DNA from: Terripilifer ovatus | GTDB taxonomy: Bacteria > Pseudomonadota > Alphaproteobacteria > Rhizobiales > Beijerinckiaceae | Assembly (NCBI GenBank): GCA_029222685.1 | Contig: JARHVB010000014.1 | Span: 310,001-374,000, forward strand | Length of the DNA: 64,000 nucleotides | Reading direction: 5' to 3' | In this document: positions 1-9,176 of the stretch, in pieces | How positions within the stretch are numbered: the stretch's first letter is position 1 | Layout of the letters: each line of letters opens with the position of its first letter | Program-made: the position numbers and the translations under genes | Notes under the pieces: model-generated | What the model was told of the DNA's origin: nothing | The model's database searches: none | The model's input: only the letters and a program-made list of their open reading frames with translations

Positions 1-1089
1 CTCGCCGGCGAGGCGGCGCATGTCGACTATGGTCTCTATGGCCTGCTCGGCGAGGACACGATCGCCAACGTGCCCGATCTCATCGCCGGCGGCGTCATCG
101 GCTTCAAGCTCTACATGGGCAATACGTTCGGCAAGATTCCCTCGCCGACGACGGGCGCCATGCTGGAAGCCTTCGAGGTGGTGGCGCCGACCGGCAAGCG
201 CATCTCGCTGCATGCCGAGACGAATTCCATCATGGAACGGCGCGAAACGCGGCTGCGGGATTTCGGCCGCATCGATCCTCTTGCCCATCTCGCCGCACGG
301 CCTGCCGTGGTCGCGGTCGAGGCCGTGAGCCGGGCCGCAATCCTGTCGGAATGGACCGGCGCGCGCATCCACATCCTGCATATTTCATCCGCGGCCGAAC
401 TGCGGCCGCTGCGGGAGGCCAAAGCCAGGGGCGTCGAGATCACCGGCGAGACCTGCCCGCAATATCTCTTCCTCTCGGCCGACGATTATGCCGAGCAGGC
501 GGGCCGCATCCGCGTCAACCCGCCGGTGCGCGAGAAGCACAACCAGGAGCCCCTGTGGGCGGCGATCGCCGATGGAACCATCGACCTGATCGCCACCGAT
601 CACGCGCCGCATTCGACGGAGGAGAAGACCCGCAAAGACATCTGGACGGTCGACTGCGGCTTTCCCGGCGTCGAGACCCAGATGCCGATGATGCTCTCGG
701 AGGTGAAAGCCGGCCGGATGAGCATCTGCGACTATGTGCGCCTCAGCGCCTTCAACCCCGCCAGAGTCTGGGGCCTTTATCCGCGCAAGGGTTCGCTGAC
801 GCCCGGCTCGGATGCCGACATCGCCGTGGTCGATCTCGACCACGAATGGACGATCGAGGACGACAAGCTGCACTCGCGCTCCAAGACGACGCCGTGGAAC
901 GGCCGCAAGACGACGGGCCTGCCGGTGCACACGTTGGTGCGCGGCCGGTTCGTGATGAAGGACCGCAAGCTGATCGCCGACGCGCGCGGCTGGGGACAGT
1001 CGGTGCATTCGATCCAGACCATGCCGGTGCCGTCTCCCAAAAACACCGACCAGACCATGGTCGCAATCCTGCAAGAGCCCAAGACATGA
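1..1089 (+). CDS. allantoinase/dihydroorotase-like cyclic amidohydrolase (5' partial)
   Basis: The frame is open from the first base, so the N-terminus with the first metal-binding HxH lies outside the window; 362 residues remain. Visible family motifs are GETCPQYLFLSADDY, which matches the TCPxYL segment of dihydropyrimidinases and allantoinases, and ATDHAPHSTEEK with the conserved Asp of this superfamily. Members open cyclic amides (allantoin, hydantoins, dihydropyrimidines) in the cytoplasm with a binuclear metal centre. The stop overlaps the start of the ABC ATPase (ATGA), so it heads or belongs to the operon running to about 5737. The exact substrate cannot be read from sequence. Confidence 0.85.
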   Translation, partial: LAGEAAHVDYGLYGLLGEDTIANVPDLIAGGVIGFKLYMGNTFGKIPSPTTGAMLEAFEVVAPTGKRISLHAETNSIMERRETRLRDFGRIDPLAHLAARPAVVAVEAVSRAAILSEWTGARIHILHISSAAELRPLREAKARGVEITGETCPQYLFLSADDYAEQAGRIRVNPPVREKHNQEPLWAAIADGTIDLIATDHAPHSTEEKTRKDIWTVDCGFPGVETQMPMMLSEVKAGRMSICDYVRLSAFNPARVWGLYPRKGSLTPGSDADIAVVDLDHEWTIEDDKLHSRSKTTPWNGRKTTGLPVHTLVRGRFVMKDRKLIADARGWGQSVHSIQTMPVPSPKNTDQTMVAILQEPKT

Positions 1090-1919
1090 CAACCGAGGTC
1101 GATGCCGCGCTCGACAGATCATATGTCCAGCTCGACAAAGTGACCCATACCTATGGGCGCGGCGAGCGGCAGGTGCGCGCGCTCGACGAGACCGATCTCA
1201 GAATCGACAAGGGCGATTTCATCGCCCTTGTTGGCCCATCCGGCTGCGGCAAGTCGACGATCCTGAAACTCGTCACCGGGCTGATGGAAGCCTCGACCGG
1301 CTATGTCTTCGTCGCCGGCCGTGAGGTCGGCGCCGAGCCAGTGCGTGTCGGCATGGCGTTTCAAAACCCGACCCTGCTGCCCTGGCTCAACCTGCGCGAC
1401 AATGTCATGCTGCCGCTGAAGATCGTGCCGCCGTTCCGGCAGGACTATCGCGCCAAGCGCAAGACCGAGTTCCGCGACCGTATCGAAGCGCTGCTGACAC
1501 AGGTCGGGCTTGCCGGCTTCGGCGACAAATATCCCTGGCAGTTGTCGGGCGGCATGCTGCAGCGCGCCTCGCTCTGCCGCGCGCTCATCCACGAGCCGCA
1601 ATTGCTGATGCTCGACGAGCCGTTTGGCGCGCTCGACCAGTTCACCCGCGAGGAACTCTGGGCGATCATGCAGGAGCTGTGGATGACGCACCGGCCGACG
1701 GTGCTGCTCGTTACCCACGACCTGAAGGAAGCCGCCTATCTCGCCAACCGCATCTGCGTGATGGCGGCCCGCCCCGGCCGCATCATCGACGATAGCGTGG
1801 TTCCCTTCGCCCGACCGCGCACGGTGGCGATGTCCTATGACCCCGAATTTGTCTCCCTGACACAGCACCTTCGTGAGCTGATCGTTTCCGCGCGCACTAC
1901 CGTCGAGGCCCAGTCATGA
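1086..1919 (+). CDS. ABC transporter ATP-binding protein, NMT1/TauB/SsuB-type importer
   Basis: 277 residues. Walker A is GPSGCGKST, the signature is LSGGMLQRASLCRAL, Walker B is LLMLDEPFGALD, and an H-loop follows at LLVTHDLKEAA. The DEPFGALD form is typical of nitrate/taurine/sulfonate/pyrimidine-precursor importers. The ATG at 1086 overlaps the preceding stop and is preferred over upstream in-frame codons, which fall inside the amidohydrolase gene. It powers import with the permease and binding protein that follow. The 4-base overlaps on both sides suggest translational coupling. The substrate is probably a small N-heterocycle or amide, given the flanking hydrolases (inference). Confidence 0.93.
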   Translation: MTTEVDAALDRSYVQLDKVTHTYGRGERQVRALDETDLRIDKGDFIALVGPSGCGKSTILKLVTGLMEASTGYVFVAGREVGAEPVRVGMAFQNPTLLPWLNLRDNVMLPLKIVPPFRQDYRAKRKTEFRDRIEALLTQVGLAGFGDKYPWQLSGGMLQRASLCRALIHEPQLLMLDEPFGALDQFTREELWAIMQELWMTHRPTVLLVTHDLKEAAYLANRICVMAARPGRIIDDSVVPFARPRTVAMSYDPEFVSLTQHLRELIVSARTTVEAQS

Positions 1920-2689
1920 GCACGGAAAAGCGCCGCCAGCTTGCCTCGATCGCCCTGATCATCGGCTTTTTCGTTGTCTGGGAACTGGCCTGCATCGTCT
2001 TCGGCATCAAGGACATCGTCCTGCCGCGACCGTCGCAAATCATCACCACGCTCGTCACCCGCTTTCCCGCCATTCTGCCCCATGCGATCCCCACCCTCGT
2101 CAACACGCTCATCGGTTTCGCGCTCGGCATTATCGGCGGCGTCGCGATCGGCGCGCTGATCGGATCGTCGCGGCTGGCCTATGATGTGGCCTATCCGCTG
2201 CTGATCGGCTTTTCGAGCATTCCCAAGGTCGCCGTCGTTCCAATCTTCGTGCTGTGGTTCGGCGCCGGTTTCGCGCCGGCCGTGCTGACGGCGATGATCC
2301 TGTGCATCTTTCCAATCGTCGTGAACGTGGCGACGGGCCTGGCGACGACCGAACCGGAACTCGAAGACGTCATGCGCGCCCTGAAAGCGAGCAAGCTCGA
2401 CACGCTTCTCAACGTCGGCCTGCCGCGCACGATGCCGTATTTCTTCGCGTCCCTGAAAGTCGCCATCACGCAGGCATTCGTCGGCACAGTCATTGCCGAG
2501 ACTGTGGCCTCCAACCGCGGCATCGGCAATCTGATGATGATCGCCAGCGCCAATTTCGACGTGCCGCTCGTCTTTGCCGGGCTGCTGATTCTCGCCTTGC
2601 TCGGCGTCGCGCTCTACGTGCTGTTCGCCGTCATCGAAAATCGCGTCACCGGCTGGGCGCGTCGCAAGGATGAGTTTGCCGGTGGCTAA
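1916..2689 (+). CDS. ABC transporter permease (BPD_transp_1, SsuC/TauC-type)
   Basis: 257 residues with about six hydrophobic segments. It starts with an N-terminal membrane helix (LASIALIIGFFVVWELACIV). The cytoplasmic coupling region contains EDVMRALKASKLDTLLNVGLP, which fits the EAA motif that contacts the ATPase. Its ATG overlaps the ATPase stop by four bases (ATGA). It forms the inner-membrane channel of the importer encoded at 1086-3779. Length and topology are normal for this family. Confidence 0.92.
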   Translation: MSTEKRRQLASIALIIGFFVVWELACIVFGIKDIVLPRPSQIITTLVTRFPAILPHAIPTLVNTLIGFALGIIGGVAIGALIGSSRLAYDVAYPLLIGFSSIPKVAVVPIFVLWFGAGFAPAVLTAMILCIFPIVVNVATGLATTEPELEDVMRALKASKLDTLLNVGLPRTMPYFFASLKVAITQAFVGTVIAETVASNRGIGNLMMIASANFDVPLVFAGLLILALLGVALYVLFAVIENRVTGWARRKDEFAGG

Positions 2690-2747
2690 AGCTTTTCACC
2701 CGTTTCCGCCACACCGGCTGATTGCCGGATCGCCAAAGGAGCATCGT

Positions 2748-3779
2748 ATGCTGTCGAAACGTCACCTGATTGGACTGTTTGCCGGGCTTGTTCTGTCAGC
2801 AAGCGGCGCCGTCGCGCAGGAGAAGACCAAGATCAAATTCACCCTCGACTGGAAATATCAGGGCATTCATGCCTTCGTGTTCTGGGCCGCGGACAAGGGC
2901 TATTTCGCCAACGAAGGCCTCGATGTCGAGATCGACCAGGGCACCGGCTCGGCAGCGACGGTGACGCGCATCGTGTCGGGCACCTACGACGCCGGCCTCG
3001 GCGATGTGAACGCCATCATCCAATATGCAGGAACCAAGCCCGGCGACCAGCCGAAAATGGTCTATATGCTTTACAATACGGCTCCCTTTGCCTTGATCGT
3101 CAAGAACAGCAGTCCGATTAAAACACTCAAGGATATGGAGGGCAGGTCAATGGGGACGCCCCCCGGCGGGGCCACTGGCCAGCTTTTTCCCGCGCTCGCC
3201 AAGCTCAATGGCGTCGATGCCTCAAAGGTCTCCATCACCAACATGGCGCCAAATCTTCAGGAGCAGATGCTCATGAACGGTCAGGTCGACTCGTCGGCCA
3301 TTTTCAGCGTCACCAGCTACATCAATCTCGTTGGTATGAAAGTGGATCCGGACAAGGACATCCGCTGGTTCTATTTCTCCGATCTTGGCGTCGACCTCTA
3401 TTCCAATGGAGTCATGGTGTCGGCGAAACTGCTGGCTGAAAAGCCGAAGGCGGTTGCGGGCCTGGTGAAGGCGCTCAACCGCGCACTGATCGAAAGTGCC
3501 GCCGATCCGGATGCCGCCATTGCCGGCATGATGAAAGTCGAGCCGCTGATGAACGCGGCGCTGGAAAAGCAGCGCCTCACCTATGCCTTCCGGCAGCATT
3601 TCGTCACCAAAGAGACCGACGAGAACGGCATGGGCGACATCAAGGACGATCGTATGGCGCGTTCGATCAAGTTGCTGGTCGATACATATAACCTGCCGAA
3701 CACGCCCAAGGTCAGCGATATTTTCGATCGCTCGGCCATGCCGCCGAAATCGGAACGTATTCTTAAACTGGCGAAGTAA
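2748..3779 (+). CDS. NMT1/THI5-like ABC substrate-binding protein
   Basis: 343 residues. An N-terminal signal peptide (MLSKRHLIGLFAGLVLSASG, cleavage after AVA) directs it to the periplasm. The mature start, KIKFTLDWKYQGIHAFVFWA, fits the THI5/SsuA-like fold, where the aromatic-rich LDW...H stretch frames the ligand pocket. The ATG at 2748 is chosen because AAAGGAG lies just upstream; an earlier in-frame start at 2670 would bury the signal peptide and overlap the permease. It delivers ligand to the permease at 1916. NMT1-type proteins commonly bind pyrimidine-like or sulfonate ligands. Confidence 0.92.
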   Translation: MLSKRHLIGLFAGLVLSASGAVAQEKTKIKFTLDWKYQGIHAFVFWAADKGYFANEGLDVEIDQGTGSAATVTRIVSGTYDAGLGDVNAIIQYAGTKPGDQPKMVYMLYNTAPFALIVKNSSPIKTLKDMEGRSMGTPPGGATGQLFPALAKLNGVDASKVSITNMAPNLQEQMLMNGQVDSSAIFSVTSYINLVGMKVDPDKDIRWFYFSDLGVDLYSNGVMVSAKLLAEKPKAVAGLVKALNRALIESAADPDAAIAGMMKVEPLMNAALEKQRLTYAFRQHFVTKETDENGMGDIKDDRMARSIKLLVDTYNLPNTPKVSDIFDRSAMPPKSERILKLAK

Positions 3780-3807
3780 GCCGGCCAGAATGCAGGAAGG
3801 AAAGCGC

Positions 3808-5271
3808 ATGTCCGATCGTCATATCGATGCCGCCTGGGTGCTCCCGAACCCGAACGACCCGGCGGTTTCCAACCGGGTCATTCGGATGGCGGGCGGTGTC
3901 ATCACGTCGATCGACGCCGGCGAAGGCAGCAACCGTTCTGAAGGCAGGAGCCGTTCGCTTGTCATGCCGGCGCTTTCGAACGCCCACGATCATGCCCGCG
4001 TCGCTCGCCTCTCCCAGGTTGGCAGTTTCGATGTTCCGCTCGAAGCCTGGCTGCCTTACCTGGCGCTGATCCCCGCCGTCGATCCTTATCTTTCCTCCGC
4101 CGTGTCCTTCGGGCGCACGGCGCGCGGCGGCGTCGGCTCCGTCATGGCGCATTACACGCGTGTTCAGGGGCTGACCGACTTTCCGACCGAGGCGCGGGCG
4201 GTGGCGAAAGCGGCGCGCGATGTCGGTGTGAATATGGCGCTGGCAGTGCATTGCCGCGACAAGAATCCGCTCGTCTACGACCCGCATGAGGAGATGCTGG
4301 CAAGGCTTTCGCCTTCGGCCTGCGAATGCATCAGCCGGCGCTTCCTGCGGCCTCCCGTCCCCGCCGCCGAGCAGGTCGCCATGGTCGAAGCCGTGGCGGC
4401 TGATATCGAAGGCCATGGCGTCACCGTGCAATACGGCCCTGCTGGCGTGCAATGGTGCACCGACGAGATGCTGCGCCTGATCGGCAAGGCGTCTGCAGAG
4501 TCCAGCCGGCGGGTGCATATGCATCTGCTGGAGACGCGCTATCAGCGCAATTGGGCCGACCGGCATTTTCCGGGCGGGATCGTGAATTATCTCGACGAGA
4601 TCGGACTGGTCAACGAGCGCGTATCGTTTGCCCATTGCATCTATCTCCGGCCCGACGAGATGGACCTGATCGCCAGGCGCGGTGCGACGATCGCGATCAA
4701 CACCAGTTCGAACTTCATCGTCAGTTCCGGCGTCGCCTCCGTCGGCGAGATGCTGCAACGCGGCTGCCGCATCGCCATGGGGCTGGACGGCCTGTCGTTC
4801 GACGAAGACGAGGATGCGTTGCGCGAAATGCGGCTCGCCTACGCCGTCCACAAAGCGCATGGGTTCGACATCCGCCTGCCGCGGCCCGACCTGCTGCGCT
4901 TCGCCACCGGCAACGGCCGCTTCGCCGTCACCGGAGACGGGGCGGGAGGAGAGGTCAAGCCGGGCGCGCCGGCCGACCTGCTGGTTCTCGATTGGGACAG
5001 GCTTTCCGCCGAGCTTGTGGAGCCCGACGTGCCGCCGCTCGACCTTGTCTTGGCAAAGGCCCGTCAGGACTATATCCAGGGGTTGTATGTCGGCGGTCGC
5101 GAAGTCGTCAGAGAAGGCAAGGTTACTGGCGTCGACCTGCCGGCGCTCGAACTGGAGCTTCTCAAGACGCTGCGCGATGCAGCCGGGACGACATCGGATA
5201 TACGTGCCGCGATGCCGGAGCTTCGCGATGCGCTTGCGTCCCATTATCAGGGGCAGTTCTATTGCGGGTGA
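3808..5271 (+). CDS. amidohydrolase, SsnA/chlorohydrolase/guanine-deaminase-like
   Basis: 487 residues. The metal site of the amidohydrolase superfamily is complete: NAHDHAR gives HxH at about 60-62, HMHLLE gives His at about 237-239, FAHC gives His at about 276, and GLDGLSFDED gives the catalytic Asp at about 327. This mononuclear arrangement is that of deaminases and chlorohydrolases (guanine deaminase, SsnA, AtzB/TrzN relatives). The start at 3808 is preceded by AGGAAGG. It lies 28 bp after the binding-protein gene and before DUF3830. A role in deaminating or dechlorinating the imported compound is inference; the substrate is unknown. Confidence 0.85.
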   Translation: MSDRHIDAAWVLPNPNDPAVSNRVIRMAGGVITSIDAGEGSNRSEGRSRSLVMPALSNAHDHARVARLSQVGSFDVPLEAWLPYLALIPAVDPYLSSAVSFGRTARGGVGSVMAHYTRVQGLTDFPTEARAVAKAARDVGVNMALAVHCRDKNPLVYDPHEEMLARLSPSACECISRRFLRPPVPAAEQVAMVEAVAADIEGHGVTVQYGPAGVQWCTDEMLRLIGKASAESSRRVHMHLLETRYQRNWADRHFPGGIVNYLDEIGLVNERVSFAHCIYLRPDEMDLIARRGATIAINTSSNFIVSSGVASVGEMLQRGCRIAMGLDGLSFDEDEDALREMRLAYAVHKAHGFDIRLPRPDLLRFATGNGRFAVTGDGAGGEVKPGAPADLLVLDWDRLSAELVEPDVPPLDLVLAKARQDYIQGLYVGGREVVREGKVTGVDLPALELELLKTLRDAAGTTSDIRAAMPELRDALASHYQGQFYCG

Positions 5272-5284
5272 GGCGGGATTAAAA

Positions 5285-5737
5285 ATGGCAAAGACGAAAA
5301 AGACAAAAACGAGCAAGACGAAAGCGATCGACCTGAAGATCACTGCCGGCCCGTTCGAATTCGACGCGCGGCTCGAGACAGAGCTCGCCCCGCAGACGTG
5401 CAAGGCCTTCCTGCGCCATATGCCCTTCGAGGGACAATTCGTGCATGTGCGCTGGAGCGGCGAAGGGGTGTGGATCCCGCTCGGCGATCTCGATTTCAAA
5501 GTCGGCTACGAAAACCACACGAGCTATCCGGCGCCCGGCCAGATCATCCTTTACCCCGGCGGCATCAGCGAAACCGAAATCCTGCTCGCTTATGGCGGCG
5601 TACACTTCGCGTCAAAACTGGGCCAGCTCGCCGGCAACCACTTCATCACCATCACGTCGGGCCTCGAGAACCTGGCGGCACTGGGCAAACTGGCATTGTG
5701 GGAAGGCGCTCAGCCTGTCGTCTTCAAGCGCGCATAG
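5285..5737 (+). CDS. DUF3830 family protein (cyclophilin-like fold)
   Basis: 150 residues with a very lysine-rich first 16 residues (MAKTKKTKTSKTKAID), followed by ITAGPFEFDARLETELAPQT and a region with HVRWSGEGVWIPLGD. The pattern resembles DUF3830/TM1367-like small beta-barrels with a cyclophilin fold and no established activity. It ends with a hydrophobic GNHFITITSG segment and LWEGAQPVVFKR. It is the last gene of the rightward unit, 13 bp after the amidohydrolase. Families of this kind are often found beside amidohydrolases and importers, so a role as ligand-binding or accessory protein in the same pathway is plausible but unproven. Confidence 0.75.
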   Translation: MAKTKKTKTSKTKAIDLKITAGPFEFDARLETELAPQTCKAFLRHMPFEGQFVHVRWSGEGVWIPLGDLDFKVGYENHTSYPAPGQIILYPGGISETEILLAYGGVHFASKLGQLAGNHFITITSGLENLAALGKLALWEGAQPVVFKRA

Positions 5738-5758
5738 GCGCTGTTAGCCAAACGATCC

Positions 5759-6238
5759 TCAGATCAGAAAGAGAACGGCGGTGAACAGCACCGCCGCAAC
5801 GACCGAAGCTGCCGTGCGGACGTGGTTCCAGAGCGTCCACCTGTCGAGATAGTGCGCCCACAGGACCGCTTCCTGCTGGGGCGTGATGGCGGCAAGCCGA
5901 TTGTTCAAGGGCACGTTGCAGGCCGTCGTGACGCCGAAACATCCGACGAGATAGATGAGGCTCGCGGCAAAGGTCACTCTCGCGCCGGTCTGGCCCCACC
6001 AGAAGAACGAGCTTCCAGCGAGGACAAGGCTGACGAGGGCGGTTCCCATGAAGGCGATCATGAACGAAGGCGTGATCACCGTCACGTTGATAGCATTCAT
6101 CGCGGCGGCGCCGTGGGCGGGCGGCAGACGGCCCAGGGCCGCCATCACGAAGGATGAGAAGGCGTAAAAGATGCCGCCGACGATCCCGCTGCCGATGGCA
6201 GCGGCGAAAATCAGAATGGGATTGGCGAGATCAAACAT
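5759..6238 (-). CDS. DUF1772 family integral membrane protein
   Basis: 159 residues with four predicted membrane helices: residues about 7-30, 53-78, 83-105 and a C-terminal helix ending in AVLFTAVLFLI. The pattern GIFYAFSSFVMAALGRLPP plus CNVPLNNRLA matches DUF1772 (anthrone oxygenase-like) proteins. It converges on the DUF3830 gene with a 21-bp gap. No catalytic residues are obvious. The function is unknown, and membership of the neighbouring transport operon is uncertain because a 117-bp repeat separates them. Confidence 0.75.
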   Translation of the reverse strand: MFDLANPILIFAAAIGSGIVGGIFYAFSSFVMAALGRLPPAHGAAAMNAINVTVITPSFMIAFMGTALVSLVLAGSSFFWWGQTGARVTFAASLIYLVGCFGVTTACNVPLNNRLAAITPQQEAVLWAHYLDRWTLWNHVRTAASVVAAVLFTAVLFLI

Positions 6239-6316
6239 GCGAATGCCACCCTCCGATGAGCGAACGGCAGACTCTCATGTTTCGGGACATTCGGGAAGTC
6301 GGCAGGAGCCCCTCGG

Positions 6317-6433
6317 TGTCATTCCCGACGCGCGAAGCGCGGGCGGGAATCCAGTGGCAACGTGCAGTTTCGTTGATTTCTGCTTTTGCTTCTGGATTCC
6401 CGCTCGCCCGCTACGCGACCGTCGGGAATGACA
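6317..6433. repeat. dispersed palindromic intergenic repeat, copy A
   Basis: 117 bp bounded by inverted arms TGTCATTCCCGAC and GTCGGGAATGACA, with inner GC-rich inverted segments (GCGCGAAGCGC; GGGAATCCA against TGGATTCCC). It lies between the start of the DUF1772 gene and the stop of the ABC ATPase, both on the minus strand. Related copies occur at 25594-25729 and 54123-54245. It is non-coding and probably folds as an RNA hairpin when transcribed. Confidence 0.8.
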
Positions 6434-6445
6434 GACACTCCACTT

Positions 6446-7285
6446 TCACCCAGCCTTCAGCACGCCCTGCTCTTCGAAACGGCCGCGCACTTTCGCAACG
6501 GCTTCCGTGAAGCCCGGATTGCTGTGGATTTCGTTCCATTTCCGCGGGCGGGGAAGGTCGATGTCGAGCTGCATGTCGATGCGCCCCGGCCGCGGCGACA
6601 TGACGATCACGCGATCGGCCAGGAACACCGCCTCATCGATGCCATGGGTGATGAAGACGACCGTGTTCTTGAGGCGCAGCCAGAGATTCTGCAGATCCAT
6701 GATCATCTGTTCGCGGGTGAGCGCGTCGAGCGCGCCGAACGGCTCGTCCATCAGCAACAGGCCGGGTTCCTGAATGACGGCCCGGCAGATCGCCACCCGC
6801 TGGCGCATGCCGCCGGACAGCTCCGATGGGAAGCGGCCGCCGAAGCCCGCGAGGCCGACCTGGGTCAGAAGGGCCTCGGCGCGTTCACGGTAGAGCCTCG
6901 TATCGAGCCGCTTGATCTCGAGCGGCAGCAGCACGTTGTTGATGATGTTACGCCAGGGCAGCAGGTAGTCGTTCTGGAAGACCACGCTGGTGCGCGGGTT
7001 CGGCCCGGAGAGCAGATGATTGTCGACGAGAATGCGTCCGGATGTCGGATTTTCGATGCCGGCAATCATCGACAGCAAGGTGCTCTTGCCGCATCCGCTC
7101 GGCCCGACTACGGCGACAAACTCGCCGGCAGACACGGCGAGATCGGCGCCCTCGAGGGCGATGACCTCATGGCCGTCACGCGTTTCGAAAATCTTCTGCA
7201 CATGATCGATCTTGACGGCAATGCCGTTGCCTGAACGCTGGCCCACGCGTTCAACAGCTTCGAACGAGGAAACGGGCGCGTTCAT
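6446..7285 (-). CDS. ABC transporter ATP-binding protein, second NMT1-type importer
   Basis: 279 residues. Walker A GPSGCGKST, signature LSGGMRQRVAICRAV, Walker B GLLLMDEPFGALD and H-loop VVFITHGIDEA are all intact. It is the last gene of the leftward unit creatininase - binding protein - permease - ATPase and overlaps the permease stop by four bases. An N-terminal stretch of about 20 residues precedes the nucleotide-binding domain. The paralogue at 1086 differs clearly in sequence, so this is a second importer rather than a recent duplicate. Confidence 0.93.
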   Translation of the reverse strand: MNAPVSSFEAVERVGQRSGNGIAVKIDHVQKIFETRDGHEVIALEGADLAVSAGEFVAVVGPSGCGKSTLLSMIAGIENPTSGRILVDNHLLSGPNPRTSVVFQNDYLLPWRNIINNVLLPLEIKRLDTRLYRERAEALLTQVGLAGFGGRFPSELSGGMRQRVAICRAVIQEPGLLLMDEPFGALDALTREQMIMDLQNLWLRLKNTVVFITHGIDEAVFLADRVIVMSPRPGRIDMQLDIDLPRPRKWNEIHSNPGFTEAVAKVRGRFEEQGVLKAG

Positions 7286-8145
7286 GAGCGCGCTCCCTGT
7301 TTGTCGCCGACGACCTTTTCGACGAAGAGGATGATCGAATAAAGCGCCACCCCGAGCAAAGCGATGACGAAGACCGCGGCAAAGTTGAGTGTGACGTCGA
7401 AGTTCGCGTTGGCCTGGAGCTGCAGATAGCCGAGGCCGCGTTCGGCAGCTACGTATTCACCCAGCACGGCGCCGATCACGGCGAGCGACAGCGCCACCTT
7501 GAAGCTGCCGAAAATGCTCGGCAGCGCGGCAGGCAACCGCACCTTGAGGAAGACCTGCGCTTCGCTCGCGCCCATGGATCTGACCAGGTTGGCGTAGCCC
7601 TTGTCGAGACCCTTGAGGCCGACCACTGTTGCAACGACGATGGGAAAAAACGAAATGAGGAAGGACAGGAACAGCTTCGGCCCCCAGTCATAGCCGAGAT
7701 AGAGAACCACCAGCGGCGCCAGCGCGACCTTGGGGATCGTCTGCACGGCGATAAGCAGGGGATACACCGCCCGCTCGACCATGCGGGAATAGAAGACCGC
7801 GAGCGCGACAAGAATGCCGACAACCGCGGCACATAGAAATCCGACGACCACTTCCGCGCCCGTGATCCAGGCGTGGGTCAGCAGCAGGCGATAGTCCGTC
7901 ACCACCCGGGAGAGGATATCGATCGGCGTCGGCAGCACGAATTCGCTGACGTTGAACAAAGGCACGCAGATTTGCCAGATCGCGAGGAGGGCAAAGGCCA
8001 AAGCCGGCGCCGAGAACGCTTCCAGCGTCGCGCGCCGGCGCTGACGCCGCAGGCGATCGGCGCGCCGGGATCCGGCATCGGACTTCGGCGCCAGATCCTT
8101 TTGTGCCAAATCTCGCAGCGTGCCGGCCATCTGTGCTTCGCTCAT
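7282..8145 (-). CDS. ABC transporter permease, second importer
   Basis: 287 residues from the ATG at 8145. A TTG at 8178 is in frame but would overlap the binding-protein gene. A basic N-terminus (ADRLRRQRRRATLEA) precedes about six membrane helices. The coupling segment is LVRSMGASEAQVFLKVRLPAA, a good EAA loop. It forms the channel of the importer served by the ATPase at 6446 and the binding protein at 8165. It is similar in length to other SsuC-like permeases. Confidence 0.92.
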   Translation of the reverse strand: MSEAQMAGTLRDLAQKDLAPKSDAGSRRADRLRRQRRRATLEAFSAPALAFALLAIWQICVPLFNVSEFVLPTPIDILSRVVTDYRLLLTHAWITGAEVVVGFLCAAVVGILVALAVFYSRMVERAVYPLLIAVQTIPKVALAPLVVLYLGYDWGPKLFLSFLISFFPIVVATVVGLKGLDKGYANLVRSMGASEAQVFLKVRLPAALPSIFGSFKVALSLAVIGAVLGEYVAAERGLGYLQLQANANFDVTLNFAAVFVIALLGVALYSIILFVEKVVGDKQGARS

Positions 8146-8164
8146 GTGATCGACCCAAATCCCG

Positions 8165-9142
8165 CTATTTCTCGACAAGCGCGTTCGTGTAGTACGTCGG
8201 CAGCGGCTTGATGTCGTCGATCTCGCCGACGGACTTCAGCATGTCGAGCGCCTCGGTAATCCAGGCGGCGTCGGTCCAGCCGGTCTTGTGACCGGGCACG
8301 CTGGGGATCGCATCGAGTGTTGCCACGACCTGCCGCGTGATCACCTCGACTGACGGCGAGCCGGCCCAATCCTTCTTCAGTACGGCAGCGGCCTTGGCGG
8401 GATCCTTACGCGAGGCGCTGACCCCTTCGTCCAACGCGGCGATGAAACGGGAGATCACATCCGGCTTCTGGGCAATCGCGGTGTCGGCGACAACGATCGA
8501 CAGGCCAGGCACCGTCATTCCGTATTTGGCCAGATCCAGCACGATGAATTTCTCCTTGGAGATCGGCTCCATCAGCGGCAGATCGACATTCAGATAGGCG
8601 CCGATGACATCGATCTGATGCGCCATGAACTGCGAATTGCGCACCTGCGGATTGACGGTGACCTTGTTGATCTTGTCGCAATCGACATTGTTCTTCTTGC
8701 AGAAGACCGGCAGGTAAGCGGCGACGGTGTCACCCACAGAGACGGCCAGCTTCTTGCCCTCCATGTCCTTTGGTTCGCGCACTGGACTTTGGCCGAAGCT
8801 CATCAGCCCGAGCGGCGCCTTCGGGTGATAGAGCGCCACGATCTTGATCGGCATGCCTTTTGAAATGGCGGTCAGGGCAAACGCCGCCGGCATGATCACC
8901 GCGTCTTCCTGGCCTTGCAGCATCGCCGTCAGCGCTGCCGGCGCGCCAGCCCCTTCGCCCATGGACACATCCAGGTTCGCCTTCTCGAAGGCGCCCATGT
9001 CGCGCGCCACGTAAAGCGGCGCGTATTCGCCCTTGAGCTTCCACGAAAAGCGCACCTTGAACGTATCGGCGGCGAACGCCTGCGAGGCTGCGAGCGTCGC
9101 CAGCCCACCGGTCAGAAGAACGAGACGCAAAACCCTGTTCAT
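8165..9142 (-). CDS. NMT1/THI5-like ABC substrate-binding protein, second importer
   Basis: 325 residues with a signal peptide (MNRVLRLVLLTGGLATLAAS, cleavage near AFA). The mature sequence starts KVRFSWKLKGEYAPLYVARD, as in THI5/NMT1 proteins, and continues with GAGAPAALTAMLQGQEDAVI around the ligand cleft. It is the second gene of the leftward unit, 34 bp after the creatininase gene, with AGGAGAAGG upstream of its ATG. The close linkage to a creatininase-type amidase suggests an amide or lactam ligand (inference). Confidence 0.9.
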   Translation of the reverse strand: MNRVLRLVLLTGGLATLAASQAFAADTFKVRFSWKLKGEYAPLYVARDMGAFEKANLDVSMGEGAGAPAALTAMLQGQEDAVIMPAAFALTAISKGMPIKIVALYHPKAPLGLMSFGQSPVREPKDMEGKKLAVSVGDTVAAYLPVFCKKNNVDCDKINKVTVNPQVRNSQFMAHQIDVIGAYLNVDLPLMEPISKEKFIVLDLAKYGMTVPGLSIVVADTAIAQKPDVISRFIAALDEGVSASRKDPAKAAAVLKKDWAGSPSVEVITRQVVATLDAIPSVPGHKTGWTDAAWITEALDMLKSVGEIDDIKPLPTYYTNALVEK

Positions 9143-9176
9143 GTTCGAACCCTTCTCCTGTTGTTTTTGGAACGGC

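Noticed and set aside
3763-5499. 578-codon open frame on the minus strand
   Set aside because: It overlaps the amidohydrolase with full metal-site motifs on the plus strand; its own translation shows no family features.
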